DNA of 64,000 nt, taken from the NCBI GenBank assembly GCA_017649485.1, contig JAGCGS010000042.1, positions 62,001-126,000 on the forward strand, in the 5' to 3' direction. Shown piece after piece: positions 42,293-50,693 of this stretch. A program made the translations under genes and the position numbers. Every line of letters starts with the position of its first letter. Within the stretch, counting starts at the first letter, position 1. The notes under the pieces are model-generated. The model did no database searches. It saw only the letters and a program-made list of their open reading frames with translations, and was not told the DNA's origin. This stretch comes from Bacteroidaceae bacterium (GTDB lineage Bacteria > Bacteroidota > Bacteroidia > Bacteroidales > Bacteroidaceae).

Positions 42293-43551
42293 TGCTTGAC
42301 AAGAATAGTAAGATTTATGTAGCTGGCCATAAGGGCCTGGTGGGTTCTGCCATTTGGAATAACTTGCTAAAAAGAGGTTATAAGAATTTGGTAGGACGAA
42401 GTCATAGTGAACTGGACTTGACTGACCAATTAGCCGTTAGAATGTTCTTTGACGATGAACGTCCAGATGCAGTGGTACTGGCAGCTGCTTTTGTGGGAGG
42501 TATTATGGCCAACTCACTCTATCGAGCTGACTTTATCATGAAGAATATGCAGATACAGTGTAATGTCATCAGCGAGGCATACGCCCATGGCGTCAAGAAG
42601 TTACTGTTCCTCGGCTCCACCTGTATCTATCCCAAGAACGCTCCTCAGCCCATGAAGGAGGATTGCCTTCTTACATCACCTTTAGAATATACCAATGAGG
42701 AATATGCCATTGCCAAGATTGCAGGTCTGAAGATGTGTGAGAGCTATAACCTGCAATATGGCACCGACTATATTGCCGTGATGCCGACTAATCTCTATGG
42801 GCCGAACGACAATTTCCACTTAGAGAACAGTCATGTGCTGCCTGCCATGATAAGAAAAATATACTTAGCCAAGCTAATCCATGATGGTGATTGGACAGCC
42901 ATCGAAGCAGACCTGCACACCCGCCCCATTGAAGGATTGCCAACAATCTATGGTCAATCGTCTTATTTGGGAGCCGCGAGAACCAATGATACTTGCATCG
43001 ATATGGCCGAGTCGCAACATAATAAGACACAGTCAATGGTTAATCATCAATGGTCAATCGTCAATCTTCTATCCCAGTACGGCATTTATGATAACAAAGT
43101 AGTGCTTTGGGGCACAGGCACACCACTTCGCGAATTTCTCTGGTCTGAGGACATGGCAGATGCCTCTGTACATATCCTTCTGAATGTTAGTTTTAGCGAC
43201 ATCATTGGTATTAAGCATTATTCATCGGTACAATATGGTGCCAAGGCCGATGCCAAGGTTGACCGCAACCACAGTGTTGGCAGAGGTGGTGCCATCCCTT
43301 CATTGGGCGAGATACGCAATTGTCACATCAACATAGGTACTGGCAAGGAACTGACCATACGTGCATTGTCGGAGTTAGTGGCAAAGACGGTGGGTTTTGA
43401 AGGGTCGATTGAGTTTGATACTTCAAAACCAGACGGAACGCCACGCAAACTCGTTGATGTTTCCAAACTTCATGACTTAGGCTGGAAACACAAGGTAGAG
43501 ATAGAGGATGGCGTGAAGATGCTGTTCGACTGGTACCGCCATTCATCATGA
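42292..43551 (+). CDS. fcl: GDP-L-fucose synthase with two extra segments
   Basis: The product is 419 residues; the E. coli enzyme has 321. Core motifs are present: [28 protein letters not shown], the YxxxK pair in [32 protein letters not shown], and [12 protein letters not shown]. Two stretches have no counterpart in typical Fcl: residues about 223-262, which include the repeat-derived [12 protein letters not shown], and about 303-341. Both lie between conserved blocks and keep the frame. It makes GDP-fucose from the Gmd product. Start ATG 42292. Confidence 0.93.
   Translation: MLDKNSKIYVAGHKGLVGSAIWNNLLKRGYKNLVGRSHSELDLTDQLAVRMFFDDERPDAVVLAAAFVGGIMANSLYRADFIMKNMQIQCNVISEAYAHGVKKLLFLGSTCIYPKNAPQPMKEDCLLTSPLEYTNEEYAIAKIAGLKMCESYNLQYGTDYIAVMPTNLYGPNDNFHLENSHVLPAMIRKIYLAKLIHDGDWTAIEADLHTRPIEGLPTIYGQSSYLGAARTNDTCIDMAESQHNKTQSMVNHQWSIVNLLSQYGIYDNKVVLWGTGTPLREFLWSEDMADASVHILLNVSFSDIIGIKHYSSVQYGAKADAKVDRNHSVGRGGAIPSLGEIRNCHINIGTGKELTIRALSELVAKTVGFEGSIEFDTSKPDGTPRKLVDVSKLHDLGWKHKVEIEDGVKMLFDWYRHSS
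43033..43070. repeat. TGGTCAAT-type repeat inside fcl
   Basis: Imperfect units of TCAATGGT and TCAATCGT lie in frame within fcl. They match the intergenic simple repeats elsewhere in the window and encode part of an extra loop. Confidence 0.6.
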
Positions 43552-43606
43552 TCAAATCTTATAGACTGTTTCTTGATAAGACACATAGCAATTTATCACT
43601 TCTCTT

Positions 43607-43638
43607 TTTGCTAGTACAACAATAAATCAGTAATTTTG
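43607..43638 (+). promoter_or_regulatory. Promoter of the amino-acid ABC transporter operon
   Basis: -33 TTTG (43607-43610), 20 bp, -7 TAATTTTG (43631-43638). ATG is at 43655. Confidence 0.75.
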
Positions 43639-43654
43639 CGGCTCAGAAACAAAA

Positions 43655-45130
43655 ATGGCAATGAAACAATTCAGATTATTAGCTTTACTTGCCTTGCTAT
43701 TGGTTAGCTGTAGCGAAAGCAAGGAACCCAGGATAGTAGAGCTGAACAGCGAGGCAGATGTCAGCGGGTTGAAAGTAGCTGTACAAGCTGGTAGTATCTA
43801 CGACTTTGAGATGTCTAAACGCTCCGATGTCACGGTAGCACGTTACAACAATGCCCCCGATATTGTGGCAGCCGTCATTTCCGGACAGGTCGATGTGTTC
43901 AAGGATGATGAGAATGCCATGTCGCCCAGCGACCTGCGCCGTCATCACCTGCGCCTGGAATTACGTTGCGAAGAAAGTTTCGATGTGGCATATGCCTTTA
44001 GGAAGGGTGATTTCGCAACCGCTAGCCAGTTCGATGCTTTTCTCGACGAGATACATAACAACGGAATTTACGACGAAGTTTACCATCGATGGTATGATAC
44101 CGAGTATCCCGACACGGTGAGCCTGCCACAGATAGCACAATTTGAAACTGGTCAGCCTCTTCGTATAGTCACCCATTTAATTATGGCACCACTGTGTTTT
44201 CTGAAAGGCGATACGTGGACAGGTTTCGAGATGGAATTGCTTAAGCGTTTTGCAGCATCTATAAAACGCCCCATAGAGGTAAGTTACCTAGATCCAGCCA
44301 GTGGGTCGGCTGCACTGCAAAGCGGACTCGCCGATGTATGGAGCGGTAGTATCTTCATCACAGAGGAACGCGCTCAGATGGTGCAGTTCGGCAAACCTTA
44401 TACACAGTGTCACCCAGCCTATTTCGTTTATGACGGCTTAGCTGATGCTGCCAACGTTGGACTATGGGAAGGCATGAAAGAGAGTTTCCGTAAGAACTTG
44501 ATAGAAGAGGATCGTTGGCGATTTATCGTTGACGGACTTTGGGAGACCATCAAGATTTCCATCCTGTCGCTACTGCTCGGCACACTACTGGCAGGCATTG
44601 TCTGCTGGATGCGCATGAGCCGTCAACGCTGGTTGAGAGTGGTGGCATCCACCTACATTGACATCTTGCGTGGTGTACCCTTGTTGGTGATTCTGATGCT
44701 GATGTTTTATGTCGTGCTTGCCGGCTCAGGACTGAGTGCCACCGCAGTGGCTGTGGTCAGTTTTGCTTTGGTGTTCGCAGCCTACGTCAGTGAGATATTC
44801 CGCACTGCCATCAAGAGTGTGGGCAAAGGACAGACGGAGGCTGGTGTGGCATTGGGATTTACACCGTTCCAGACTTTTATCTATATTGTGCTGCCACAAG
44901 CCGCCAGTGCTGTGCTACCCGTTTATAAAGGTGAAGCTGTATCGCTGTTTAAGAACACGTCCATCGTGGGCTACATAGCCATTCAAGATCTGACAAAAGC
45001 CAGCGACCTGATACGCAGCCGTACGTTCGATGCCTTCTTCCCTTTGATTATTATTTCTATCATCTATTTCGTACTTGCTTGGCTATTAGGCAAGTTGCTC
45101 GACCAAACCGTTAAAACCAAAGAATCATGA
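43655..45130 (+). CDS. Amino-acid ABC transporter: two solute-binding domains fused to permease
   Basis: The 491-residue protein has a lipoprotein-type signal (LLLVSCSE). Two periplasmic binding-protein-like segments follow (about 35-150 and 165-270; the second has GFEMELLKRFA and FITEERAQMVQFGKPYT). The C-terminal HisM/GlnP-type permease (about 290-491) has the EAA loop EAGVALGFTPFQTFIYIVLP. It should capture and import a polar amino acid together with the ATPase encoded next, which it overlaps by ATGA. Substrate unknown. The first binding segment looks shorter than a full domain. Confidence 0.88.
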   Translation: MAMKQFRLLALLALLLVSCSESKEPRIVELNSEADVSGLKVAVQAGSIYDFEMSKRSDVTVARYNNAPDIVAAVISGQVDVFKDDENAMSPSDLRRHHLRLELRCEESFDVAYAFRKGDFATASQFDAFLDEIHNNGIYDEVYHRWYDTEYPDTVSLPQIAQFETGQPLRIVTHLIMAPLCFLKGDTWTGFEMELLKRFAASIKRPIEVSYLDPASGSAALQSGLADVWSGSIFITEERAQMVQFGKPYTQCHPAYFVYDGLADAANVGLWEGMKESFRKNLIEEDRWRFIVDGLWETIKISILSLLLGTLLAGIVCWMRMSRQRWLRVVASTYIDILRGVPLLVILMLMFYVVLAGSGLSATAVAVVSFALVFAAYVSEIFRTAIKSVGKGQTEAGVALGFTPFQTFIYIVLPQAASAVLPVYKGEAVSLFKNTSIVGYIAIQDLTKASDLIRSRTFDAFFPLIIISIIYFVLAWLLGKLLDQTVKTKES

Positions 45131-46215
45131 TTAGTGTAAGACACCTCAAAAAAACATATACCACACCCAACGGTGAAACCGTTCAAGTGCTAAAAGATGT
45201 AAGCTGTGACATCAGCAAGGGCGAGGTCATCAGTATTATAGGTCCGTCAGGCACAGGTAAGAGTACATTTCTCCGTGCCTTGAACCTGCTCGATCCTCCC
45301 ACAGGAGGCGAGATTCTTGTGGATGGTGAGAACATTCTGCAGAAAAATTATCCCATGAACCGCTTACGCCAACGCATGGGCATGGTGTTTCAAAGTTTCA
45401 ACCTTTTCGATCACCTGACAATTCTGCAGAACGTCACCCTCGGTCCCATCAAGCTATTGGGGATGAACAAACAGGATGCTGAGAACGAAGCCATGCATCT
45501 GCTGCGCAAAGTAGGTATGGCAGAGAAAGCATCAGTCATGCCATCGAGCCTCAGTGGCGGACAGAAACAACGCGTAGCGATAGCCCGCTGCTTGGCCATG
45601 CACCCTGAAATCATTCTTTTTGACGAGCCTACCAGTGCCTTAGACCCTACGATGGTGGGCGAAGTACTCAGTGTTATCCGACAACTTGCCAAAGAGGGCA
45701 TGACCATGCTCATTGTCACCCACGAGATGAAATTTGCCCGCGATGTCTCCACGCGCATCTTCTTTATGAACAAGGGCATCATTTATGAGGATGGCACACC
45801 CGAGCAGATTTTTGACCACCCCCTGCGCAAAGACACCCAAGCCTTCATTCGCCGCATCCGCAGCCTGCGTTTAGAGGTTAACGGCGCTGACTATGATATC
45901 TACGGATTCTTTACGGAAATCGATTTATTCTGTGCGAAATACGCCCTTTATGACAAGTGTGATTCAATTAAACACGTCGTGGAAGAGATGCTTGCCACCC
46001 TGCTTAGCCTCGAAGAACGTCCACTTTTCATTGAATTAGCTTTCAGCGAACTTGACTACAGTCTTGCGCTGACCTTCATGGTGACAGGTCTGTTTGTCTC
46101 ACCTTTGAATCGCGAGCTGGCTGACCCGATTGCGGTCAGCATCATACAGGGTGTGACCAAAAGCATCAACGAGGAAAAAATGCCCAATGGATACAGGCTG
46201 ACTTTCAGCTTATAG
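45127..46215 (+). CDS. Amino-acid ABC transporter ATPase with C-terminal extension
   Basis: Residues 1-245 are a GlnQ/HisP-type ATPase: Walker A IIGPSGTGKSTFLRALN, Q-loop MVFQSFNLF, signature SSLSGGQKQRVAIARC, Walker B ILFDEPTSALDP, H-loop VTHEM. About 115 further residues (from DYDIYGFFTEIDLF) are not part of GlnQ. The pattern KHVVEEMLATLLSL, then ELDYSLALTFMVTG and a final YRLTFSL resembles the histidine-kinase-like/anti-sigma ATPase fold. That resemblance is weak and unverified. The extension may regulate uptake. Confidence 0.88.
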   Translation: MISVRHLKKTYTTPNGETVQVLKDVSCDISKGEVISIIGPSGTGKSTFLRALNLLDPPTGGEILVDGENILQKNYPMNRLRQRMGMVFQSFNLFDHLTILQNVTLGPIKLLGMNKQDAENEAMHLLRKVGMAEKASVMPSSLSGGQKQRVAIARCLAMHPEIILFDEPTSALDPTMVGEVLSVIRQLAKEGMTMLIVTHEMKFARDVSTRIFFMNKGIIYEDGTPEQIFDHPLRKDTQAFIRRIRSLRLEVNGADYDIYGFFTEIDLFCAKYALYDKCDSIKHVVEEMLATLLSLEERPLFIELAFSELDYSLALTFMVTGLFVSPLNRELADPIAVSIIQGVTKSINEEKMPNGYRLTFSL

Positions 46216-46336
46216 CTTTTTTATATATAGCTGTAACAGATTTACCCTCAGAACATCGTGACGTTATTATAGTTTTATCGAGAGGTTCTGGCAGTTTCAA
46301 TGTGGCGCCTTGACATCATTACCTCTTATACCGACA

Positions 46337-48142
46337 CTAATCAGCTATCTCTGAAAGCTCCAACCAGCGGAATGATTTTTCGTCTAACTCGGTCTCTATG
46401 ACAGGCAGGCGTTTAGATTTCTCCGTTAGTTCTTCTACAGATAAGATACCACTGCATAAATCGGCCTCCAACTGTTTCTTTTCTGCCTCCAAAGCCTCAA
46501 TATCTTTTTCAAGCTGTTCGAACTCACGGCGTTCCTTGAAAGTCATACGCCGCTTGGTGTTCTGGCGTTGACGTTCTTGTTTTGCTATTACAGGTTGCGT
46601 TGCTTTGGCTTGCTCTCGGTCATATCGTTCTTTTTCTTCCTTCCAAGCCCGGTATTGGGTGTAGTTGCCTGGGAAATCACGGATGTCGCCTTGTCCGTTG
46701 AACACCAAAATGTGATCCACTACCTTATCCATAAAATAGCGGTCGTGACTGACTACAATCACACAACCTCCAAAGCCCATCAGATACTCCTCTAACACTT
46801 GCAAGGTCATAATATCCAGGTCGTTGGTAGGCTCATCCAAAATCAGAAAATTGGGATTACGCATCAGTACCGTACACAGGTAGAGCCTACGACGTTCACC
46901 TCCACTAAGTTTGTATATGTAATTATGCTGAGTCTCGGGCGTGAACAGGAAATACTGCAGGAATTGTGACACACCCAAACGTTTGCCATTGCCAAGCTCC
47001 ACAACCTCGGCTATATCCCGCACCGCATCAATCACCTTCATCTGGTCGTTGAACTGGATTCCTTCTTGCGAATAGTACCCAAAGCGAACAGTTGAGCCAA
47101 TCTCCAGGTTACCACCATCAATGGGCAATTCACCCAATAGTATTTTTAGAAAAGTTGACTTACCTGTGCCATTGTTGCCCACAATGCCCATTTTCTCATA
47201 ACGGGAGAAGACATAGGAGAAGTCGTCAAGAATCTTCACATCGCCAAACGACTTACAAAGATGGTCGGCTTCGAATATCTTATTGCCAATATATGCCGAT
47301 TTCACATTCAGTTGCACCTTATTGTCGTAGATGCGTTGCTTCGCAACTTTCTCCAGCTCATAGAAGGCTTCCTCACGGTAACGAGCTTTATGGCCACGAG
47401 CCTGCGGCATACGGCGCATCCAGTCCAGCTCTGTGCGGTACAGGTTATTGGCACGCTCTATCTCCACCGCTTTGGCATCCATACGTTCCTGCCTCTTCTC
47501 CAGATAATAGGCATAATTGCCATCATATTGATAGAGAGACTCGTCATCCAATTCCATAATCTGGTTACACACCCGATCAAGGAAGTATCGATCGTGTGTC
47601 ACCATAAGCAAAGTCATATTGCTACGACGTAGGTAATCTTCCAGCCACTCCACCATATCCAAGTCGAGGTGGTTGGTCGGCTCGTCCAATATCAACAATT
47701 CGGGGTCGTTGATCAAAGCATTCACAAGGGCGATACGTTTCAGTTGTCCACCAGACAATTCAGAAACAGGTTGATACAACTCAGAAACTTTCAACTTTGT
47801 AAGTAGTTGTTTGGCTGCCAGTTCATAATCTTTGTGCAGGTCTAGTTGGCAACTGCCATGTTGTAGGCAGGCTTCCAGCACAGTAAGGTGAGACGGATAA
47901 TGAGGCGTTTGAGGCAGATAACCCACACGCAAGTCGCGACGGAAAGTTATCTTCCCATCGTCATAAGGCTCCACACCAGCCAATATATTCAACAAGGTAG
48001 ATTTACCCGTGCCATTCTTAGCAATGAGACCTACATGTTGCCCCTCCGACAATCCGAAACAGATGTCGTGAAACAATACCAAGACCCCAAACGACTTGGT
48101 AAGTCTCTCTACTTGCAAAACTGGATTCTGAGTAGCAGCCAT
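46337..48142 (-). CDS. ABC-F family ATPase (Uup-like)
   Basis: The 601-residue protein has two ABC domains in tandem (Walker A GLIAKNGTGKSTLLNIL and GIVGNNGTGKSTFLKIL; signatures SELSGGQLKRIALVNA and YKLSGGERRRLYLCTV), and no membrane segments. The intervening linker has the MPQARGHKARYREE segment. A C-terminal coiled coil (about 520-590) places it nearest Uup. ABC-F proteins act on the ribosome E-site. Uup also affects DNA branch structures. Its start overlaps the DUF3805 stop as TGATG. Confidence 0.93.
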   Translation of the reverse strand: MAATQNPVLQVERLTKSFGVLVLFHDICFGLSEGQHVGLIAKNGTGKSTLLNILAGVEPYDDGKITFRRDLRVGYLPQTPHYPSHLTVLEACLQHGSCQLDLHKDYELAAKQLLTKLKVSELYQPVSELSGGQLKRIALVNALINDPELLILDEPTNHLDLDMVEWLEDYLRRSNMTLLMVTHDRYFLDRVCNQIMELDDESLYQYDGNYAYYLEKRQERMDAKAVEIERANNLYRTELDWMRRMPQARGHKARYREEAFYELEKVAKQRIYDNKVQLNVKSAYIGNKIFEADHLCKSFGDVKILDDFSYVFSRYEKMGIVGNNGTGKSTFLKILLGELPIDGGNLEIGSTVRFGYYSQEGIQFNDQMKVIDAVRDIAEVVELGNGKRLGVSQFLQYFLFTPETQHNYIYKLSGGERRRLYLCTVLMRNPNFLILDEPTNDLDIMTLQVLEEYLMGFGGCVIVVSHDRYFMDKVVDHILVFNGQGDIRDFPGNYTQYRAWKEEKERYDREQAKATQPVIAKQERQRQNTKRRMTFKERREFEQLEKDIEALEAEKKQLEADLCSGILSVEELTEKSKRLPVIETELDEKSFRWLELSEIAD

Positions 48143-48951
48143 CAGATAATATGATCGTATGTTTCAGATAGATTTACAGGCTCGCCATTCTTCACCTTAC
48201 TCCAAACCAGTTTCGTGGGGTCAATCACCTTTTCATCAGAAAGATTCACCAGTACAGGCACCTCACGACTTCCATCTATCAAGGTGCGCCACTCCACCCC
48301 ATCTACTTCATTAGTAAGAATCACGCAAAGGGTGATCCCCAAAGCAATCCAGGCATCACGTTTGCGAGGATTGAGGGAGCCATTGTCGATAATCAACTGC
48401 ATATTACGGATATCACTCACTTCACCACGAAAATCTTTTTTGAGTTGCTTCTTGATTTCCATCTGTACCCAATCGTACGCTTCATCAATCTGATAAATCT
48501 CCATGAGGCGAACAGGGATGGTCTCAGCATGGTATTTCACCCCTGGATAGCGTAACTGTAAAGAAGCGATAACATTTTGCGCCTTTCGGATGGAGGCACC
48601 CTGAGGAGTGGCAAATGACACTTCAAACGCCACATCTCCAATGCCCGTTACCCACTGATGATTCTCATACGCCTCACCTTCTTCAGTGAAGGCCTCACAG
48701 CTATAGGCACAGGGTAAATCTCCCACCATCACTGCTTGTGCACGGCGACTTTTCTTCAATTCTTCACGTACAGTAATCTGACCATAATCAGTCTTATCTC
48801 CACGAAAAGCTGAGATGCGGAAATTACCATCCCAATTATCTGGATTATAAAAGAGGAAAGATTCTTCTCCACCCTCAAACTCATGCCAATCAGCGGGATA
48901 GATCATAGAGAACCAAGCTCCTGGAGCTATAAATACCTTGCCTTTATTCAT
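48142..48951 (-). CDS. DUF3805/DUF3806-like protein
   Basis: This 269-residue protein has no signal peptide or membrane segment. The N-terminal half (1-140; WFSMIYPADWHEFEGGEESF, FRISAFRGDK) fits DUF3805. The C-terminal half (about 150-269; GSLNPRKRDAWIALGITLCV, VDGVEWRTLIDGS) fits DUF3806. I know no established function. It overlaps both neighbours (8 bases with the PqqD-like gene, 1 base with ABC-F), so it is tightly coupled to them. Confidence 0.75.
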   Translation of the reverse strand: MNKGKVFIAPGAWFSMIYPADWHEFEGGEESFLFYNPDNWDGNFRISAFRGDKTDYGQITVREELKKSRRAQAVMVGDLPCAYSCEAFTEEGEAYENHQWVTGIGDVAFEVSFATPQGASIRKAQNVIASLQLRYPGVKYHAETIPVRLMEIYQIDEAYDWVQMEIKKQLKKDFRGEVSDIRNMQLIIDNGSLNPRKRDAWIALGITLCVILTNEVDGVEWRTLIDGSREVPVLVNLSDEKVIDPTKLVWSKVKNGEPVNLSETYDHII

Positions 48952-49282
48952 ATTTGATAAACCTAATTAATCCATCTTGATGAAGCATGGAGAGATAGAG
49001 GGCAATGCGTTGGGGAAAGTTTTCTTCTTCCGGGTGTAACAAAGCAACCTCGCGTATCACCTCCTCTGCTGTGCGTTTTCCATCTATCATGTTCCAAATC
49101 TCAGTGCCAAACCGTTCCAATGGCACATGTATCTGAGGTGAATACCACCTACTCAACCATTTCCTGAGCCATGTTTTGGGAAAGCGGTGATAGACCAACG
49201 TCAAACAACCGTCTTCAGCAGTCTCAGCCCATACTTTAGGGGCATGAACAGGGATCGTATCAAGCAAACTAACTTTATCCAT
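48944..49282 (-). CDS. PqqD-like peptide-recognition-fold protein
   Basis: The 112-residue protein has the winged-helix pattern of the PqqD family: RFGTEIWNMIDGKRTAEEVI followed by an amphipathic helix and LHQDGLIRFI. PqqD-type domains bind ribosomal precursor peptides for radical-SAM partners, but no radical-SAM peptide-modifying enzyme or precursor is visible nearby (RlmN at 57.4 kb is an rRNA enzyme). It overlaps the MFS carrier gene and the DUF3805 gene by 8 bases each. The role is unknown. Confidence 0.75.
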   Translation of the reverse strand: MDKVSLLDTIPVHAPKVWAETAEDGCLTLVYHRFPKTWLRKWLSRWYSPQIHVPLERFGTEIWNMIDGKRTAEEVIREVALLHPEEENFPQRIALYLSMLHQDGLIRFIKYE

Positions 49283-50654
49283 TTACTATATTCGGCTTCT
49301 CCAATCCATAACCCATCTTCTTATCCAGATAAAGCATAGAGATAGCTACTAACACAGCTGCCAAGCCTGTACATGCAAAAATCTGCATACCTGAGGTATA
49401 AGAAGGATCCGTTTCATTAGCTTTGCCCACAAACATCGGGATAATAGCACGTCCAAAGTTCTGGATGAAAAATATCAGTGAGTAAGCTGTTCCCAAACAC
49501 TTCATCGGCATAATCTTTGGTACGATAGGCCATAGGGCTGCAGGTGTCAAAGAGAAACCAATACTCAATAATACCATCAGGAAGATGGCAAACGCACTGG
49601 CATGTATCGGTAACGAAAAACCGAAATGTACTAATGTCAACATACCGGTACCAATGATAATCAAGGTAACGCCACGACCGTATTTATCATATACAGAACC
49701 GAATAGAGGTGTCATCAAGATGGTGCCAAAAGGAACTATAGAAGTGAAGAAGCCTGCTATATCAGGTGCGACGGCGTATTTGTCTATCATCAATCGAGTG
49801 GCAAATTTTAGGAACGGACTAACAGCCGAATAGAATAGCACCACAAACAGGGTGATGAGCCAAAAACCCGGACTTTTTAAGATCAAACCGATATCGCGTA
49901 GGTGGAATTGATCGTCATTACCATTAAACATTGACGATTGACCATTGACAATTGACTTCTGCTCATCTTTATCGAGACGGATGTCGAGAACGCAGAAGAC
50001 GAAGAAGGAAACTAAGCCAATGAGCAGGCAAAGCAAGCCCAAGAGCAAGGGAGTAGACAGAGAGAAATGTCGAGCCACTGGGGCACTAACACTTAGGGCA
50101 GCTGCAGTACCTAAACGAGCCATCGCCAACTGGATACCCATAGCCAAAGCCAACTCATGGCCGGTAAACCAACGCACCATAGCCTTACTCACTGTAATTC
50201 CACACATCTCATATCCCACGCCAAAGATGGCAAAACCCAAACTGGCAACAGCAGCAGACATAGGAAGGTGTACATCCCACCACAACACATTGAAGTTGAA
50301 GGTATCGCCAGCCAAAGGAGCTGTCACGGCATAGTATTTGAGCCCCACACCTATCAGCATTAAAGAACAGGCGAGCACTCCTGTGAAGCGCACGCCCATC
50401 TTATCCAAAATGAGTCCGCTGAAGAACAACATCAGCAGGAATACATTAATCAATCCACTTGATCCCGAGAAAAAGCCATAGTCGGTGCTGGTCCAACCCA
50501 AGCCACCTTCCTCAACAGGCATCTCCAACAGAGTCTCTAATGGAGACATGATGTCATTGAGGAAATAACCCATCATCATGGCCGTAGCTACGATGACCAA
50601 AACAATCCATCGCACCACTGCCGAATCATTGATTTTCTTCCTCAGTTCATCCAT
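49275..50654 (-). CDS. MFS transporter (first of a paralogous pair by position)
   Basis: The 459-residue protein has about 12 membrane segments. It parallels the 542-residue carrier upstream: LDKMGVRFTGVLACSLMLIG matches LDKMGVRFTAVLSGAVMLIG, and YEMCGITVSKAMVRWF matches CEMAGITVSRGIVKWF. The central loop contains KSIVNGQSSMFNG (about 235-247), encoded by the simple repeat at 49926. The substrate is unknown. It ends in GLEKPNIVNG, similar to the paralogue's GLEEPNIKK. Confidence 0.9.
   Translation of the reverse strand: MDELRKKINDSAVVRWIVLVIVATAMMMGYFLNDIMSPLETLLEMPVEEGGLGWTSTDYGFFSGSSGLINVFLLMLFFSGLILDKMGVRFTGVLACSLMLIGVGLKYYAVTAPLAGDTFNFNVLWWDVHLPMSAAVASLGFAIFGVGYEMCGITVSKAMVRWFTGHELALAMGIQLAMARLGTAAALSVSAPVARHFSLSTPLLLGLLCLLIGLVSFFVFCVLDIRLDKDEQKSIVNGQSSMFNGNDDQFHLRDIGLILKSPGFWLITLFVVLFYSAVSPFLKFATRLMIDKYAVAPDIAGFFTSIVPFGTILMTPLFGSVYDKYGRGVTLIIIGTGMLTLVHFGFSLPIHASAFAIFLMVLLSIGFSLTPAALWPIVPKIMPMKCLGTAYSLIFFIQNFGRAIIPMFVGKANETDPSYTSGMQIFACTGLAAVLVAISMLYLDKKMGYGLEKPNIVNG
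49926..49955. repeat. ATTGAC-type repeat inside the MFS gene
   Basis: Imperfect units of ATTGACNATTGAC encode part of the cytoplasmic loop. It is the same family as the intergenic arrays at 9227 and 9300. Confidence 0.6.
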
Positions 50655-50693
50655 AACGAATATAACAAAACAAGGGGGACAAGCCCCCTTGCA

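Noticed and set aside
46216..46336. Terminator between the convergent ABC genes
   Set aside because: Only a weak imperfect hairpin (CAGCTTATA/TATATAGCTG) is visible, so it was not listed as a feature.
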